Shown here in pieces: positions 29,449 through 41,429 of a stretch of DNA of 64,000 nucleotides. The notes beneath the pieces were generated by a model. It was not told where the DNA came from and did not search any database. It worked only from the letters and a program-made list of their open reading frames with translations. Position 1 is the stretch's first letter, and each line of letters begins with the position of its first letter. Where the stretch lies: positions 1-64,000 of the forward strand of contig JAANYP010004793.1 of the NCBI GenBank assembly GCA_020465985.1. The letters are read 5' to 3'. The stretch is from Centrapalus pauciflorus (taxonomy: Eukaryota; Streptophyta; Magnoliopsida; Asterales; Asteraceae). The position numbers and the translations under genes are program-made.

Positions 29449-29863
29449 GGGTATGTTTGGCAAAACTAGTTGTAGCTTTGTGTTTTTAATAGAGGTAGAG
29501 CTTTTAGTAGCTGGAGCTTTTGAGAGCTGAAGCTTGTTAAAAGAGCTAGAGCTTTTAGTTTTATAAATGCGTTTGGTAAAAGTAGTTGTAGTTGTAGTTT
29601 TTAGTATTAAATTACTTAAAAGGGCATTAATATTAATTAAAGGTGATAGTTTATGATTAATAGAAGGGTAAAAAGGTAATATGTTTGACTAAAAGCTCCG
29701 GAGCTTTTGAAAAGCTACTTCTACTAGCTTTTTAAAAAAGAGCTTATTTTTTAGAAAATGAAAGCTCTATGTATCCTTCCAAACAAAGCTTTTATTTTTT
29801 AGTAGAGCTTATTCAAAATAAAAGTTTCTAAAAGCTCTTAGAAGCTCTCTACCAAACATGGCC
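29449..29863. mobile_element. Tourist-like (PIF/Harbinger) MITE
   Basis: Ends GGGTATGTTTGGCA and ACCAAACATGGCC, flanked by TTA at 29446-29448 and 29864-29866. The 3-bp TTA duplication and the TGTTTGG end are hallmarks of Tourist MITEs. The 415-bp body is full of AGCTTTT/AAAAGCT words and folds on itself. Confidence 0.85.
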
Positions 29864-30097
29864 TTAAACAAAACTTAAAAAATGTGAACCTAGCACTCTA
29901 AGCCATCTAATAAATATTGCATTTTTAGTGCTAATGAAACCTTACAAAGTTGATCAAGATAGATAATAAATTTGCATATTGATCTTGAGCTTTAAAACTT
30001 TGATTTCTTTTTTATACCAAAACACTATTTTATTTACTAAACATCTAAATTGTTGCATATCCTTCGCCACATACCTTGGAGGTTAATTTCCAAAAAA

Positions 30098-30465
30098 AGG
30101 GTTAATTGCGGATTACCACTTTTTTTTTTCCAATTTGGATACCATACTATTTTTTTTTTTGCTTTTAAGGTAACATACTTTTCAAATCAATCAAGGTAAC
30201 CATATCAGATTAAAAAGTAAATATTGCTGATATGATAATTTCTTTTATCTGATCAGTTTTTATAAGCTGTGCATTACTTTTTTGAGCAAATAAAAAAAAA
30301 TTAGGCAGTTTTCTGTCACATTAGTGATTTTTACATTCCAATACGATAAATTACCTTCATTGAGTTGATTTGAAGAGTATGTCACCTGAAATAGAAAGAA
30401 AATTAGTATGTTACCCAAATTGAAAAAAAAATGACAATAAATTACCTTCTTACGTAATTAACCCT
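30098..30465. mobile_element. Fold-back MITE, copy 3
   Basis: Starts AGGGTTAATTGCGGATTACC and ends ...ACGTAATTAACCCT. The arms carry the same GGTAACATACTTTTCAAATC and ATCAGATTAAAAAG phrases as copies at 6265 and 7405. It has a shorter core than copy 2. Confidence 0.65.
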
Positions 30466-31129
30466 CCACAAGTGAAATTGGTATCCATCTGGTTGCCAAA
30501 CTTTTGATCTCATACACCAAAAAAGACTTTGCATTATAAGTGAAATACCCCACAAGTACACAACATACAACTTACTCCAACCTGCATTTTTGGATCAAGA
30601 ACAAGAAATAAACTAATAGCCAACAAACAAATTTCATAATAACTGTACCTCTATGTTTTAATAATGTAAAGCATCATCTCTTTTGTCACAATCTAGTTGG
30701 TATGTAAAACCAAAAAGGCTAAAATTTACATGTTATTGATCTTAGGTGGATGTTACTCATGTATATCATTTGACAAACAAAAACCACACAAGAAAATGGC
30801 AAAATCTTCTTCCAATTATAAATTTGTGTTTTCAAGACCAAACAAACATAAATGACTTTATTCAACAATTTATGCAAAACCATCAACCTATAACTGCTTG
30901 GAATACAAAATGATACATTACTCTATAAAAGATCGATATGTACTTTAAAAAATAAAAATAAAAAACAACAGCAAGAAGACTGGTTAGACCATAAATCAAC
31001 ACAACTTACAATTTCACGTGCAGCCAAGCCAAGTAGAGGCGGTGGCTGCAGGAGGTTGGAAGACGGATTATCAAGCAGATAAGAGAGAGGAAGAATACAA
31101 CTTTCAAGAATTCAAAACCAGAAACACAT

Positions 31130-31275
31130 CCGTTTTTATTTTGTTTTGCATCACATACTTGTACATGATGCTTTAAAGACTTGTAAGTTTTAAAATTCAA
31201 GAAATCAGCATCAACAAGTTGTACATTGTGCATTATGACTTGTAAAAAGCTAAATGCTTTATTAGTAGTAAAGTA
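31130..31275. repeat. Internal copy of the Helitron 5'-terminal region (1)
   Basis: Shares GCATCACATACTTGTACATG, AAGACTTGTAAGT and AAATGCTTTATTAGTAGTA with the true 5' end at 34615-34739, in the same orientation. Confidence 0.7.
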
Positions 31276-32514
31276 GACTTCCTCTATCTGTAGTTAAAAG
31301 TATATACATAATTTAGCATTCATTCATCAAAGGATATTGATAAGTACACTGGATATGGGGAACTCAGCTTAAACTTTCAAACAGTTCCACAAATTAAGAA
31401 TCAGCAGAGGAGAAAAAGTGGTTAGACAATATAACTTATAAGTATGAGATAACCATCCTCTAAAAATGAAAAATAAATAGAGTACCTAAGACCATCGAAA
31501 AATAAATTAACCCTACTGATGAACCAACCAACCATATCTGTTTTCATTTCACAAACATCATTACTTTCTATTAGCCAGTTTTAATTTGGGAACAAGAATA
31601 AACGTGAGCTCCAGATTGGAAACCTGCAAACCATCTATAAGGTGTTCTGGCAACTCATCTGGTATATTTGCCAAATGAACCAAACTTAATAAAGAAAATT
31701 ATTTTGCAGCTTTGCTATGGGACTTTTTAAAGCCTCCACTTGAAATTACAAAATTGTAATAGTAAGGATGACAAAGTTCTAAAATTTAAAGAAACTTAAA
31801 AGAAAAAGAGTTTACCCCGAATATGAGCTGCACATATCCTGGTTGTCCAGTTTTCATCCTTCTTTTAACGAAATAACACAACTGCAATATAACAAATACA
31901 TGTCACATTTGAAGAGTGAAAGATAACACATGCATAAACACATTTAAATCGGACTTTTTAAAGAACATATCCCGGTGTGGACCACAGTTATCATTCTTCT
32001 GTCCCATGTGCTTTCTCTTGATGCATTAAACCCATTTTAATACAACTTGTTTAACCAACTTTCCCACTCCAATCAAAACCTTTGATATTTAACAATCGAA
32101 ACAAAATCCCCCTTCAATTTCCAATATATTATTTTGAATTTTGACAAAACAAAACAGTAAGAGACAACAACCATTAAGTTATCCAAGTTAGCATCACCGA
32201 AAAAACTCAAAGTTTTTTGTTCCAAATATTACTTTTGGAAGATTTGCAAGAATGCCAATATAAGCCATCAACAAGTAATCTCTTGTTTGTGTATGAACAA
32301 TGAGCTTTTTCCTGTATCCTTCTTTGGTACTCAAGCACAGTTTCAGGAATGAAATGAAATAGTGAAGACTTTGAAGAGCAGTAGATGAGGGTTATTTGTG
32401 ATGTGAGACGAACTCATGGAGACACAACTCTGTTAAGTCATCGGGAAGACAAAAGATTAATGTTTTTTCCCAATGTGTGATTAATATGCGCAAAGCAATA
32501 TATTTCAAAAATTC

Positions 32515-32668
32515 AAAAATGATGTCCATTGACTTGTACATCATGCTTGAAATTCATTAGACATGTATGTCTTGAAATTCAAGAAGTTGCTTTGTCAAGT
32601 TATATCTTATGCACAATGACTTGTTTTTAAAACCAAACATCTAAATGCTTTATTAGTAGTAAAGATAA
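32515..32668. repeat. Internal copy of the Helitron 5'-terminal region (2)
   Basis: Contains TTGTACATCATGCTTGAAAT, ATTCAAGAAGTTG and CTAAATGCTTTATTAGTAGT. It is the third member of the set with 31130 and 34615. Confidence 0.65.
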
Positions 32669-34757
32669 AGATTATGCACGAAAAATTGTATTGAAGACTC
32701 CTTAACTAAATGAATGTTTTACCAATCGTATGACGGGGTCAATACATTTGTATAAAATGAATATTGTAAATATAATGATGCTGTAAAAAGTAAAACTAAA
32801 ACAGAAGTATTTACCAATTGCATGTTTTTCCAAGTGCTTGTTGCTTCTTGAGATGGGCTTCAGATTGCTAATAGAAGATAAAAAGCACTTAGAGTCCAAG
32901 AGTAAACTTATCACAATCTTTCTTGCTAAAGGGCTGAATATTGCATTCATGAAAATCACTTGCTTGCCCTTTTATGGGTCAAAAACTGCCATATTGGTGA
33001 TAATTGAGCACCAAACAATTTGAAAACATTACTAATCCGATCATTTGATTATAAAAGTGAGCTTAATAATTCTGTTTGTAGAATAAGAAACTGCTTTGCA
33101 AAAAAGTTGATTATTCCAATTTAGAAACTTTAGCTCCTAAATTTGTCACTACAACACTACTAAAACCTCATCGGCTTCCTCATCCCGACCCTACATAATA
33201 TACACAGAACCAAAAGAAAAGTCGTTATAAATTCAAATCCAGTAAAAAAGGTTAGCTTTTGAACTTTGAGGTTGAACATACTATTTTTTCACTTCAAGTT
33301 GAAATGGTTTTGTACACCCTCAAGACATACGTAATAATGACATAAAACCTTATCACAAAAGCTTATATACACATTTAACAAAACCTTACGTACCAACTGA
33401 TTAAGGATAACACTGTTAAATCCCTGATCATCAAGACAATACATAGCTAAAAAGACACACCTACAGACACAAATGAATAAAAATCCAAGTAGGCAGATGC
33501 CTGATCGAATTATGAACAAATATCTTTGATTTTGTAGTAAATAGAGAATGCACAATTATTTAGAGTTCGGATCAACAAAGTAAACATAAATCCCAAATCA
33601 TCAAAGAATGCACATCTCGACGTTCTCATATGTGTTTCAGTCGAAAAAAATAAAGAAAACTTGTACCAGAATTCCAAGAGAATCATAAACCAACGAAGAT
33701 AATAAAGATTTAATGACATTGATGAGTCAAACATTTTAACACAAAATTTATCCATAATCAATCAAAAAAAGATTTGGATAACAAAATGCAAGCAAAAACA
33801 AATACGGGAGGTGGAATGGCGACTTCAAACCTCACACAAAGACCAAGGGTATGCAAGCAAAAACAAATACTGGAGGTGGAATGACGGCTTCAAACCTCAC
33901 ACAAAGACCTAGGGTTTTCACTTTGCACCAATAGAAACCCATGTCTTGAGAGTGAGATAGTAAGATGGAGGGAAAGCATCAGGAGTGAGATTGAGATCTT
34001 ACCGGCATTGTATTGTTCCTGGTTCGTACCCGTTTCACCAAACCCATACCGTATTGTCTAATCCGAAATAGAATCTGCAATAGATTTCACCATAACCACT
34101 CATTTGGATAAATCAAACAAAAAAAGACAAATATGAGGAAGAAGCACCCCAGGGGAGGTGTGGGGAGAAGAAAAGCTAGTTTGTCAATAACCTAAAATAT
34201 GAGATAAATTGCAAATAAAATAAACCTGGGTGAGGGTTTGATGGTCGTGGTGGTTGTGGCGGCGCTGTTGTGTGGCGGCGACGACGACCGAGGAGAGACA
34301 GAGAGCGTGTGGAAGGGAGGGAGACCGAGCGAGTGAGATATGTGTGAGAGAGAGGGAGGTGGAGAAGTGGCGATGGCTATGGTGAGTGGCGGCAGCTGCT
34401 GGGGTGGTCGCCGGGAGAACACTATGAAGAGATAGCAGATGGATTGAGTACAGGGAGTTAACGTATGGCTTGGGAAGAAAAACTTAGAGTACCGAGGGAA
34501 TACTGAAAAGTTGTGTGGGTTTCCAAGGTGAGCATGCGTGGAGCGGTGGAAATTATAACAGGATCACTCTCCAACCAACTAAATTTACTGTATATTCAAA
34601 TTTCAAAAGCTTTTGCATCACATGCTTGTACATAATGCTTAAAAGACTTGTAAGTCTTAAAATTCAAGAACTAAGCTTTAAGAAGTTGTACTTCATGCAT
34701 TTAAATTTGTAAGCATCTAAATGCTTTATTAGTAGTAGATATATATATATATATATA

Positions 34758-35004
34758 TAGAGGGAGGTTCAATGGAAAACCACCATGCACCGAAAAACTT
34801 GTGAAAACCGCACTGCACCACCACAAATGCATCAAATTTCCCGCGTGATGCATCAAATTTCCCGCGTGATGCATCAAAATCTCGCGTGATGCATCACCTT
34901 ATTTACGATCATGCCACCGCCTTTTTCATCAAATGCACCAAATCGGACGGTATGCGTAGGTTCCCATAGTTTTCAGGTGCATAGTGATTTTCCATTGAAC
35001 CCAC

Positions 35005-35009
<5 letters not shown>
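34758..35009. mobile_element. MITE B inserted in a TA microsatellite
   Basis: The inverted ends TAGAGGGAGGTTCAATGGAA and TTCCATTGAACCCACCCCTA are bordered on both sides by TATATA. Inside are three consecutive copies of TGCATCAAATTTCCCGCGTGA-like units (34828-34895). It is 252 bp and non-coding, and lies just outside the 5' end of the 9.3-kb Helitron. Confidence 0.7.
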
Positions 35010-35052
<43 letters not shown>

Positions 35053-35399
35053 CAACTATCTATATCAATATGATTATAATTAATTACTAATTTACCTTAG
35101 CAAGCTTCCATTTATAGCCACTGTCAAGTACCCTAAAAGAATAAGTCACTTTAGTAAAATTCTTAAAATATTTTTTAACAAGTATATAAGATACTCACTC
35201 GGTCATGCAGTCGGTAAATTTGTAATTCTTGTGTGACTTTTCACGGCCTTTGTTCAGCGAGTCCAATATGTATATCATATTCTCTCTTGGGTGTATTACA
35301 TATAAAACCCAATGCTGACTGATAGATAATTCATTAAAAAAAGTAGCAATTACATTAATAACGCCAACATATAAATAAAAATAAAAATAAAAAAACATT

Positions 35400-36330
35400 A
35401 CCTTTGAGAATATGCTCCAATAAAAAACTCAAAGGTAGCATTAACATCATAAAGAACATTGTTCAAGTAATTAATCACCCTTTTCATTGTCACAAATAGT
35501 AACAGGCATAAAGAAAATCACCCGTTTCTTGTCAACCGGACTTCAACTTTTATAGAGTGCCCTAAAACCATGACAAAGTATATTAATACAATTATTACCA
35601 CTCAAACTAATCTATGATTCCAACACCTAACCAATTATTAGTCCATAGATCTTTCATATCTTTGGCATCAATAGTCAAATAAAATATCTCCTTTAGCCCA
35701 AATACCCCTTCGTCGGGATCAAGTGTTATCTCATAAGGTGAATAAGGATTATTTCGAAGCATCCAATTAGTATATCCAGTATATAAAGGTCCGCCTCTCA
35801 TCCTCAATTGCTCACCCAACATCAATAGCTCTTTATACTTTTTACTTTTTTCCTGGTCTTCAACCTCGTCAGAAGTTTTTCTTCCTTGTACTTTCGGGTC
35901 CTTTTAAACAAGAAAACTAATTAATATTTGTGGAAGTGATAGTAAACACGATTATAATAGTAAAGTAGAAACAATAAAAAGACAAAACTATTATTAACCT
36001 TATTGATAAAGAAACAGAAGGGTTCACCAGCTTCTTTACAACCCGAATTTTTTGTGTCGGCCAGTGAATAAAACTATGTAATGCTTGACCTAATGTCAAA
36101 AACTCATCTACTGGCATAGGCAACTTAAGATTGACATAATTCTCAATAATGATCTATTGCCACCTTCATGTGGCCCAGTAGTAAAGGGGATCCATGAATA
36201 ATACAATCTTTTATTGGATGGAGCATTCCTTGAGCAACCGCATATTGATCACCAGATTCATCGTGAGGGTCAAGCAAGGCAGCTTGAACCGACTCCTATA
36301 AACCATATCCATGTAAGAATATAATATTTA
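35400..36330 (-). pseudogene. CACTA ORF2, middle part
   Basis: Minus-strand exon-like blocks lie between the Transposase_24 part and the Ulp1 part of the CACTA ORF2. One covers 36320-35990, with AALLDPHDESGDQYAVAQGM, then LPMPVDEFLTLGQALHSFIH. Its two halves need a 1-nt frame change near 36165. Another covers 35900-35607 and ends FYLTIDAKDMKDLWTNNWLG. These phrases, especially the LxTxGxALxSFIxWP block, are typical of the linker ahead of the protease in plant CACTA proteins. The frameshift shows decay. Confidence 0.62.
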
Positions 36331-36403
36331 ATGTGAGAATATTATGTATATGTGATGTTGGATTGTATACCTTAATCTCTTGTCGGGTTCCGGTTGGCTG
36401 TTG

Positions 36404-36744
36404 TTAAAAATGGCGATGCTGAGGTAATGGATGGTTCTGAGGCAATGAATCGTTCTGAGGCAAAGGATGGTTCTGAGACAAGGGATTATTCTGAGGCATT
36501 TGAAATGCAATTCCATATTGCTTTTGAATAGTTTCAATATTTTGCAAAAAAGTGGCTTGCATATTCTTTAATTGATCTTGAAACTGCAGATGCATCTGTT
36601 GAATATCGGCCTCATATACATTTTTTTGTGGTGCTAACACATCTTTTATTTGTTCCTTCACTTGTTCATCTACTAACTTCTTCATTTCTTCCTTGTATGT
36701 TTGCCTCATCTTATTTCGCTCAAAGCCTTGTATAGAAAATCTCC
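36404..36744 (-). pseudogene. CACTA ORF2 coiled-coil segment (3' of the Copia insertion)
   Basis: Reads MRQTYKEEMKKLVDEQVKEQ onward, a charged helical stretch, then a Gln/Pro/Asn-rich repeat (QNHPLPQN-like units) near 36440-36400. It is the direct continuation of the Transposase_24-like exon at 41740-41850: removing the Copia element and one copy of its target site restores the reading frame (…RGVGGTVG joined to WRFSIQGF…). A splice donor AG|GTATAC follows near 36370. Confidence 0.68.
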
Positions 36745-36750
36745 AGCGGA

Positions 36751-36966
36751 AGATAACAAGAGGAAGACTATATTTTGTATTGAAATTGTCTGTTTCTTAC
36801 AAGCAGGGAGCAACCACTATTTATACAATGCTCAAGAAAAGAAAAAACAACTAATGAATGGCTGTCAATTTCCCAGGAATGGAAACCGTATATTGCTTCC
36901 TTGATTTGTGGGATATGATGTGATTAACCATTAATCTTGTTGATCTCATAAATCTCATTCATTTAA
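36751..36966 (-). repeat. 3' LTR of the first Copia element
   Basis: About 216 bp, matching 41513-41738 with roughly a dozen differences and one short indel (ATTTTTACA present only in the 5' LTR). Confidence 0.88.
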
Positions 36967-38507
36967 CACTCCACCTCAAGTTGAATAGTGGGATTTCCAA
37001 AATTCAACTTGCCTAGACATTCATGTAATGATCTTCCACTAACAGCTTTTGTTAAAATATCAACAATTTGATCTTCTGACCGACCAAACAGAAGTGTGAT
37101 AATCTTAGCTTCCAATTTTTCTTTGATAAAGTGGCGATCTACTTCTATATGTTTTGTCCGATCATGTTGTACTGGATTCTGAAATTTGAATAGCTGCTTT
37201 ATTGTCACTCATGACTTTGCTAGGTTCTTGTGGTGAATATCCTATCTCGGTTAGTAGTTTCCGTGCCCACAACACTTTAGTTATTCCTCGTGCAATTCCT
37301 CGAAATTCTGCTTCAGCATTTGAACGGGCTACCACCTTTTGTTTTTTTTACTTCTCCATGTAACAAGATTTCCCCCAACGAATGTAAAGTACCCTGAGGT
37401 TGATCTTCGGTCATTTTTATCTCCTGCCCAATCTGCATCGGTTATAATTGTGTTTTGAGATGCCCATTTGGCTGAAACAAGACTCCATGTCCGGCTGTTC
37501 CTTTGAGATATCGTATAATTCTTAAGACTGCTTCCATGTGGGCCTTTTGAGGTTGATGCATAAACTGACTTACCACACCCACAACATATGCTATGTCGGG
37601 TTGGGTGTGTGATAGGTATATTAGTTTTCCTACCATTCGTTGGTATCTTTCTTGTTCAGCTGGCTTTGCTTTCTCTTCCATAAAAAGCTTTTGATTTGTA
37701 ATCATCAGAGTGTCAGCTGGTTTACAATCAACCATACTTTTTTTGACACATAAAGATCCCCTGTTTTGATCTTAGGACTTCAATTCCAAGGAAGTATTTA
37801 AGTTCCCCTAGACTTTTCATTTCGAATTCGGTGAACAATATTTTTGTAAGTTTGGTCATTTCTTCATTTTCATCTCCTGTGATGATCAATATCGTCAACA
37901 TAATTTATTAAACAAGTTATGAGATTACCTCTTCGTTTAAGAAACAATGTAGAGTTTCTTTGCTTGAATCCATAACTTTTCATGACAAAGGTGAACTTCC
38001 CGAACCATGCTCTTGGGGATCGTTTTAATCCATAAATGGATTTCTTTAGAAAGCACACCTCCCCCTTTCGAAATCTATCTGTAAATCCATGTGGTGCATC
38101 AATATAAACTTTCTCTTTCAGTGCTCCATGTAGGAAAGCATTCTTCACGTCAAACTGGTGTAAGGGTCATCATTTGTTTAATGCTACAGAAAGCAGAACC
38201 CTCATTGTATTGATCTTTGCAACGGGAGAGAAGGTTTCAGAGTAGTCAATATCGTACTTTTGCGTATAACCTTTGGTATTTAATTGTGAACACCCACCGG
38301 CACCCTACATTTTTCTTCCCTGGTGGTAAGACACGTTTTTCCCAAGTGTTGTTTTTTTGTAAGCGCTTTCATCTCTTCTTCCATTGCATCTCTCCATTGT
38401 TTTGATTTTAAGGCTTGTTCCGTATTAGTTGGGATTTCCTCAGAATATAATGATGAGAAAAAGGCCTTGGCTTCCCTTGATAGATTTCCTTTGGCTAAGT
38501 TAACCAT
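36963..38507 (-). pseudogene. Reverse transcriptase and RNase H of the first Copia element
   Basis: The RT begins near 38480 with EEMKALTKKQ. It continues through AFLHGALKEKVYIDAPHGF and FLKKSIYGLKRSPRAWF to the catalytic box NYVDD (about 37905-37891), then LMITNQKLFMEEKAKPAEQE and PDIAYVVGVVSQFMHQP. RNase H follows and ends with KEKLEAKIITLLFGRSEDQI...LTKAVSG, the usual Copia C-terminus. Frames change near 38290, 38150, 37870 and 37440, so no single polyprotein can be read. The YVDD box is intact. The neighbouring purine tract and 3' LTR confirm this is the end of pol. Confidence 0.85.
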
Positions 38508-38529
38508 TAGATATCTACAACCTTTGGTG

Positions 38530-39722
38530 TCTTTTCATGGGGAATACCTTTTTGGTGGAACGCCCCGGTTTGCTCTTGAAGGTAGGGCATATTTCTCTGA
38601 CGTGTCTTCTTGTGTGGGAAATTGCTCGAAGTTTTCTTGTTTTTCCCCATGTTCACTTTGTCTTAGTGATGTTTCTTCTTGAGTAGTAAACACCTCGTAC
38701 ATTTAATTCTTGCCTAGATGAGTTATTAGCAGTTTCAATAAGAGACAAGTGAGTGTTACTTACCTCGTGAGAAGTTTCTTGGGGGGCACTGAGGTGTGGA
38801 TCTCCATTTTGTGGATCGTGGCTTTGCCTGTGACTTCTTCCTTCTTCATATGGAGCATATTTCAACCAACCCAGTGTATCACATTCTCTCTCTCCCTTAC
38901 CACTATGGTGGGAGGCATAATAGTACTCGGTTTCAAGAAAGTCACAGTTCATGGTGGTGAACATATGTCGGGTTTTTGGTTTATAACATCGGTACCCTTT
39001 CTGAGTTATTCCGTACGCAACAAAGACACACTTCTCAGCACATGGGTCAAGTTTAGATCTATAAGATTTTGGAATATGGACAAATACCGTGCGCCCAAAA
39101 ATTTGTCGTTCTAGAGTAAGAACGGATGGAGGTTTGGTGTATTCGATAAGAGTTTGCGATGGGGTTTTAGATTTTAGAACTTGAGTTGGGAGCCAGTTGA
39201 TTAGATAGACGGCTGTAACAAGAGCTTCTGGCCAAAAAAACTTTGGAACTTTTGACTATATTAGAAGTGCTCGTGTTATTTCTAGTAGGATACGATTTTT
39301 TCGCTTGACAACACCATTTTGTTGCGGAGTGTGAGGGCACGAGGTTTGATGAAGTATACCTTTAGTTTGAAAAAAAAAAGTTCCATATTTGAGTTAACAA
39401 ATTCTCCCCCATTGTTAGATCTAAAAACTTGAATGTTTTTCTTAAATTGAGTTTGGATCATGGTGTAAACAATGACAAATTTATCAAAAACTTCAGACTT
39501 ATTTTTTAATAAATATACCAATGTCATACAGGTGCAATCATCCACGAATATAACAAAAAATCGATAGTTTTGTCCCCCAATGATTGGAGCAGGGCCCCAC
39601 ACGTCCGAGTGAATTAACGAAAAAGGTGAGTCGATTCTTGTATTGTTTGGTTTGAAAGTTTTCCGGTGACTTTTGGCCAACACACAAGTTTCACAATGTG
39701 ACTTACAATTTGAAGGAAACAA
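38530..39722 (-). pseudogene. Integrase of the first Copia element
   Basis: Starts with the zinc-binding end CKSHCETCVLAKSHRK, then HSDVWGPAPIIGGQNYRFFV with the first catalytic Asp. The second catalytic position reads RSNNGGEF where the family has RSDNG, an Asp-to-Asn change. After a frame break the C-terminal part follows (FTTMNCDFLETEYYY at about 38964-38920, then a Ser/His-rich linker to RT). Integrase inserts the cDNA; the Asn substitution alone would be expected to abolish it. Confidence 0.8.
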
Positions 39723-39788
39723 CTTAGGAAATAAAATACGTAATTAACCACTGGATGGGTGCCCTAGTCTCCTATGCCATAGCCATGC

Positions 39789-40208
39789 TTATCGTTCGGC
39801 TGTACAATGAGAAAGCATCACAGTATCATTTTGAGCCACTTCATCCACATAATATAATCCTTGTATTTCAGTGCCACACCCAATGATCGCTCCCGTCCTA
39901 ATATCCTGTAAGATGCAAAAAGTGGGTTGCATGAGCACGAAGCAATTTAACTCTTTTGTAACATGACTTATCGATAGAAGTTTATGTGACAAATCGGGAA
40001 CATAAAGGCACTTAGAGAGTTTAAGTGTTGGTGAGATTTCGATAGTTCCTCCATTTTTAACACTCATTTTACCCCCATTTGCTGTATGTATATATGATTT
40101 TGTGGGTTTAGTTGTTGTGGCAAAATCTGATAAATCATGAGTCATGGTGTCTGTTGCCCCACAATCAAATATCCACGATTGTTCCCGTGTTATATTATTC
40201 AGAGCCAT
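39789..40208 (-). pseudogene. Protease of the first Copia element
   Basis: Aspartic protease region with WIFDCGATDTMTHD (catalytic Asp kept; the usual DSGA reads DCGA). It is followed by LYVPDLSHKLLSISHVTKEL, the conserved second half, and by the linker to the GAG-pre-integrase domain. It is a 139-codon open piece bounded by frame breaks. Confidence 0.8.
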
Positions 40209-40399
40209 ATTTGCTTAACCATTTATACTAGAATGTTTTTTTTTTTTTTTGCAAATTTTGAAGTTTTCATTTATAAAATCAGTAAAGGTGGTGTGATTAA
40301 GTGTAGAGGAAATTGGGGGTTTCAAGATGTTATTTCTCTCAGCCCCTGTACCTGTGTTCATCGAGAAATCTCCTTCGTAAGGTTCTGCATCTGCCTCCG

Positions 40400-41429
40400 C
40401 TACCCCCCAAATCCGGTGGAGTTTCTTCGTTTGGTGCTATTATCGGCGGTAGAAGTTTTGCCTTTTTCTTGTCCGAGATTCTTGGTGCCCTTCTTGTGTC
40501 CATCAGCCCACCCATCGGGGTAGCCCATGAGTCGGAAGCATTGTTCTTTGGTATGTTTCATCATACCACAATGATCACATTTCAAGTGTGATTTATCTTC
40601 TTTGTTCGTCGGTCCATACCTTTTTCCTTCTGACTGACGGTGTCCCTTTGTGGCGGAGTCCTACTCCTTCTGTTTTGGTGGCAACAAGTCTCGCCGCTAT
40701 ACCCTGCATGTCATGGTTAGTTGCTCCAAGAATGTTCTGGTGAGCGGCTTCCTTACGAACGGTGGCATACGCCGCCTCCGCAGAGGGAAGAGGTTCCATT
40801 TGGAGTATTTCCCTTTTGATTGATTCATATTCCGGTCAAGTGCATTTAGAAATTGAAAGAGTTTTTGTTCTGACCTGAGTTTTGAGTATGTTTTGATGTC
40901 TTCTGGACATTTCATGGGGTTTGGGTCAATCTGTCAATTTCTCCCCAAATCCCTTGTAGTGTGATCCAGAATTCCTCAAGAGAACTGCCGTTTTGTTTGA
41001 TATCATTAGCCTTGACATGAAGGTTGAAAGTTTGTAACTTGTCTCTTCCACTGCTGTATGTGACCACAAGAGCATCCCACAAAATTTTTGCAGTTGGGTA
41101 CTCGGTTAGGTTACGTGCGAGTGTGGGTTCAATATATTCTGAATGAGCCATGAGAAAACAATTAAATATTCTTGTTCCCATTGCTAGTATTTTTCACTGT
41201 TTTGATCAGGAGGGTCTAAGGTCAGATGTGATAACAGGGCTTTGGATTTTCCGTCTATGGCTACTCGAATCATTCGAGTCCATAGTGCATAGTTTTGGCT
41301 GTTGAGCTTGAGGTTGATTTGGAGATTATCAGAAAGTTTTGGGTTTTGGGGTTGGGAGTGAATACCATTTTTTAGCAGATTTGCTAGTTGCGGGGAGAAA
41401 TCGGTCCCCAAGTTGTTGTCTTCGGACAT
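40400..41429 (-). pseudogene. gag of the first Copia element
   Basis: Starts MSEDNNLGTDFSPQLANLLK shortly after the primer-binding site. It contains the UBN2-type gag core (SQNYALWTRMIRVAIDGKSK, then ILWDALVVTYSSGRDKLQTF) and ends in a CCHC knuckle CDHCGMMKHTKEQC (about 40579-40540). It is broken into four frames by stops or shifts near 41183, 40912 and 40600. The encoded protein would form the particle shell and bind RNA. Confidence 0.85.

Larger units (their letters stand above)
29225..34430 (-). pseudogene. Unrecognised gene fragments (exon-like segments) carried by the Helitron
   Basis: Several short open segments on the minus strand are bordered by good splice sites. One near 34430-34220 looks like a CT-rich 5' leader ending at a donor. 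The next (about 34080-34010) contains an ATG and reads MGLVKRVRTRNNTMP before GTAAGA. Others read GFNSVILNQL (near 33400), QSEAHLKKQQALGKTCNW (near 32850), TGQPGYVQLIFG (near 31830), DELPEHLIDGLQ (near 31650) and NRVWNQMQAGSSIGQQILYE to IKMQH (about 29360-29228). I could not join them all in one frame and do not recognise the protein. This fits pieces of a host gene captured with introns and then decayed. A resident host gene with poorly resolved exons is the alternative. Confidence 0.4.
25473..34739 (-). mobile_element. 9.3-kb Helitron with captured gene-like fragments
   Basis: On the minus strand the 5' end is TCTACTACTAATAAAGCATT (34739 inward). The 3' end is an imperfect hairpin around CCGCTGCTTTGCGCGG followed by TACACTG and CTAG (25476-25473). 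Both ends abut TA repeats, with A before TC and T after CTAG. No Rep/helicase ORF is seen, so it is non-autonomous. Inside are exon-like segments with splice sites on the element's own strand (34430-29225), a Tourist MITE, a fold-back MITE, a Copia LTR fragment with its own hAT MITE, and two extra copies of the 5'-terminal region. The termini are seen directly; that they belong to one element is inferred from the shared TA target and orientation. Confidence 0.62.

Noticed and set aside
34192..34422. Ser/Pro-rich protein MFSRRPPQQLPP... as a real N-terminus
   Set aside because: CT-rich composition and a donor site at its end suggest a 5' leader; a better ATG lies in the next exon-like block.
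38749..39114. 121-codon plus-strand frame, and 40137-40591 plus-strand frames
   Set aside because: They are antisense shadows of the Copia integrase and gag on the minus strand.
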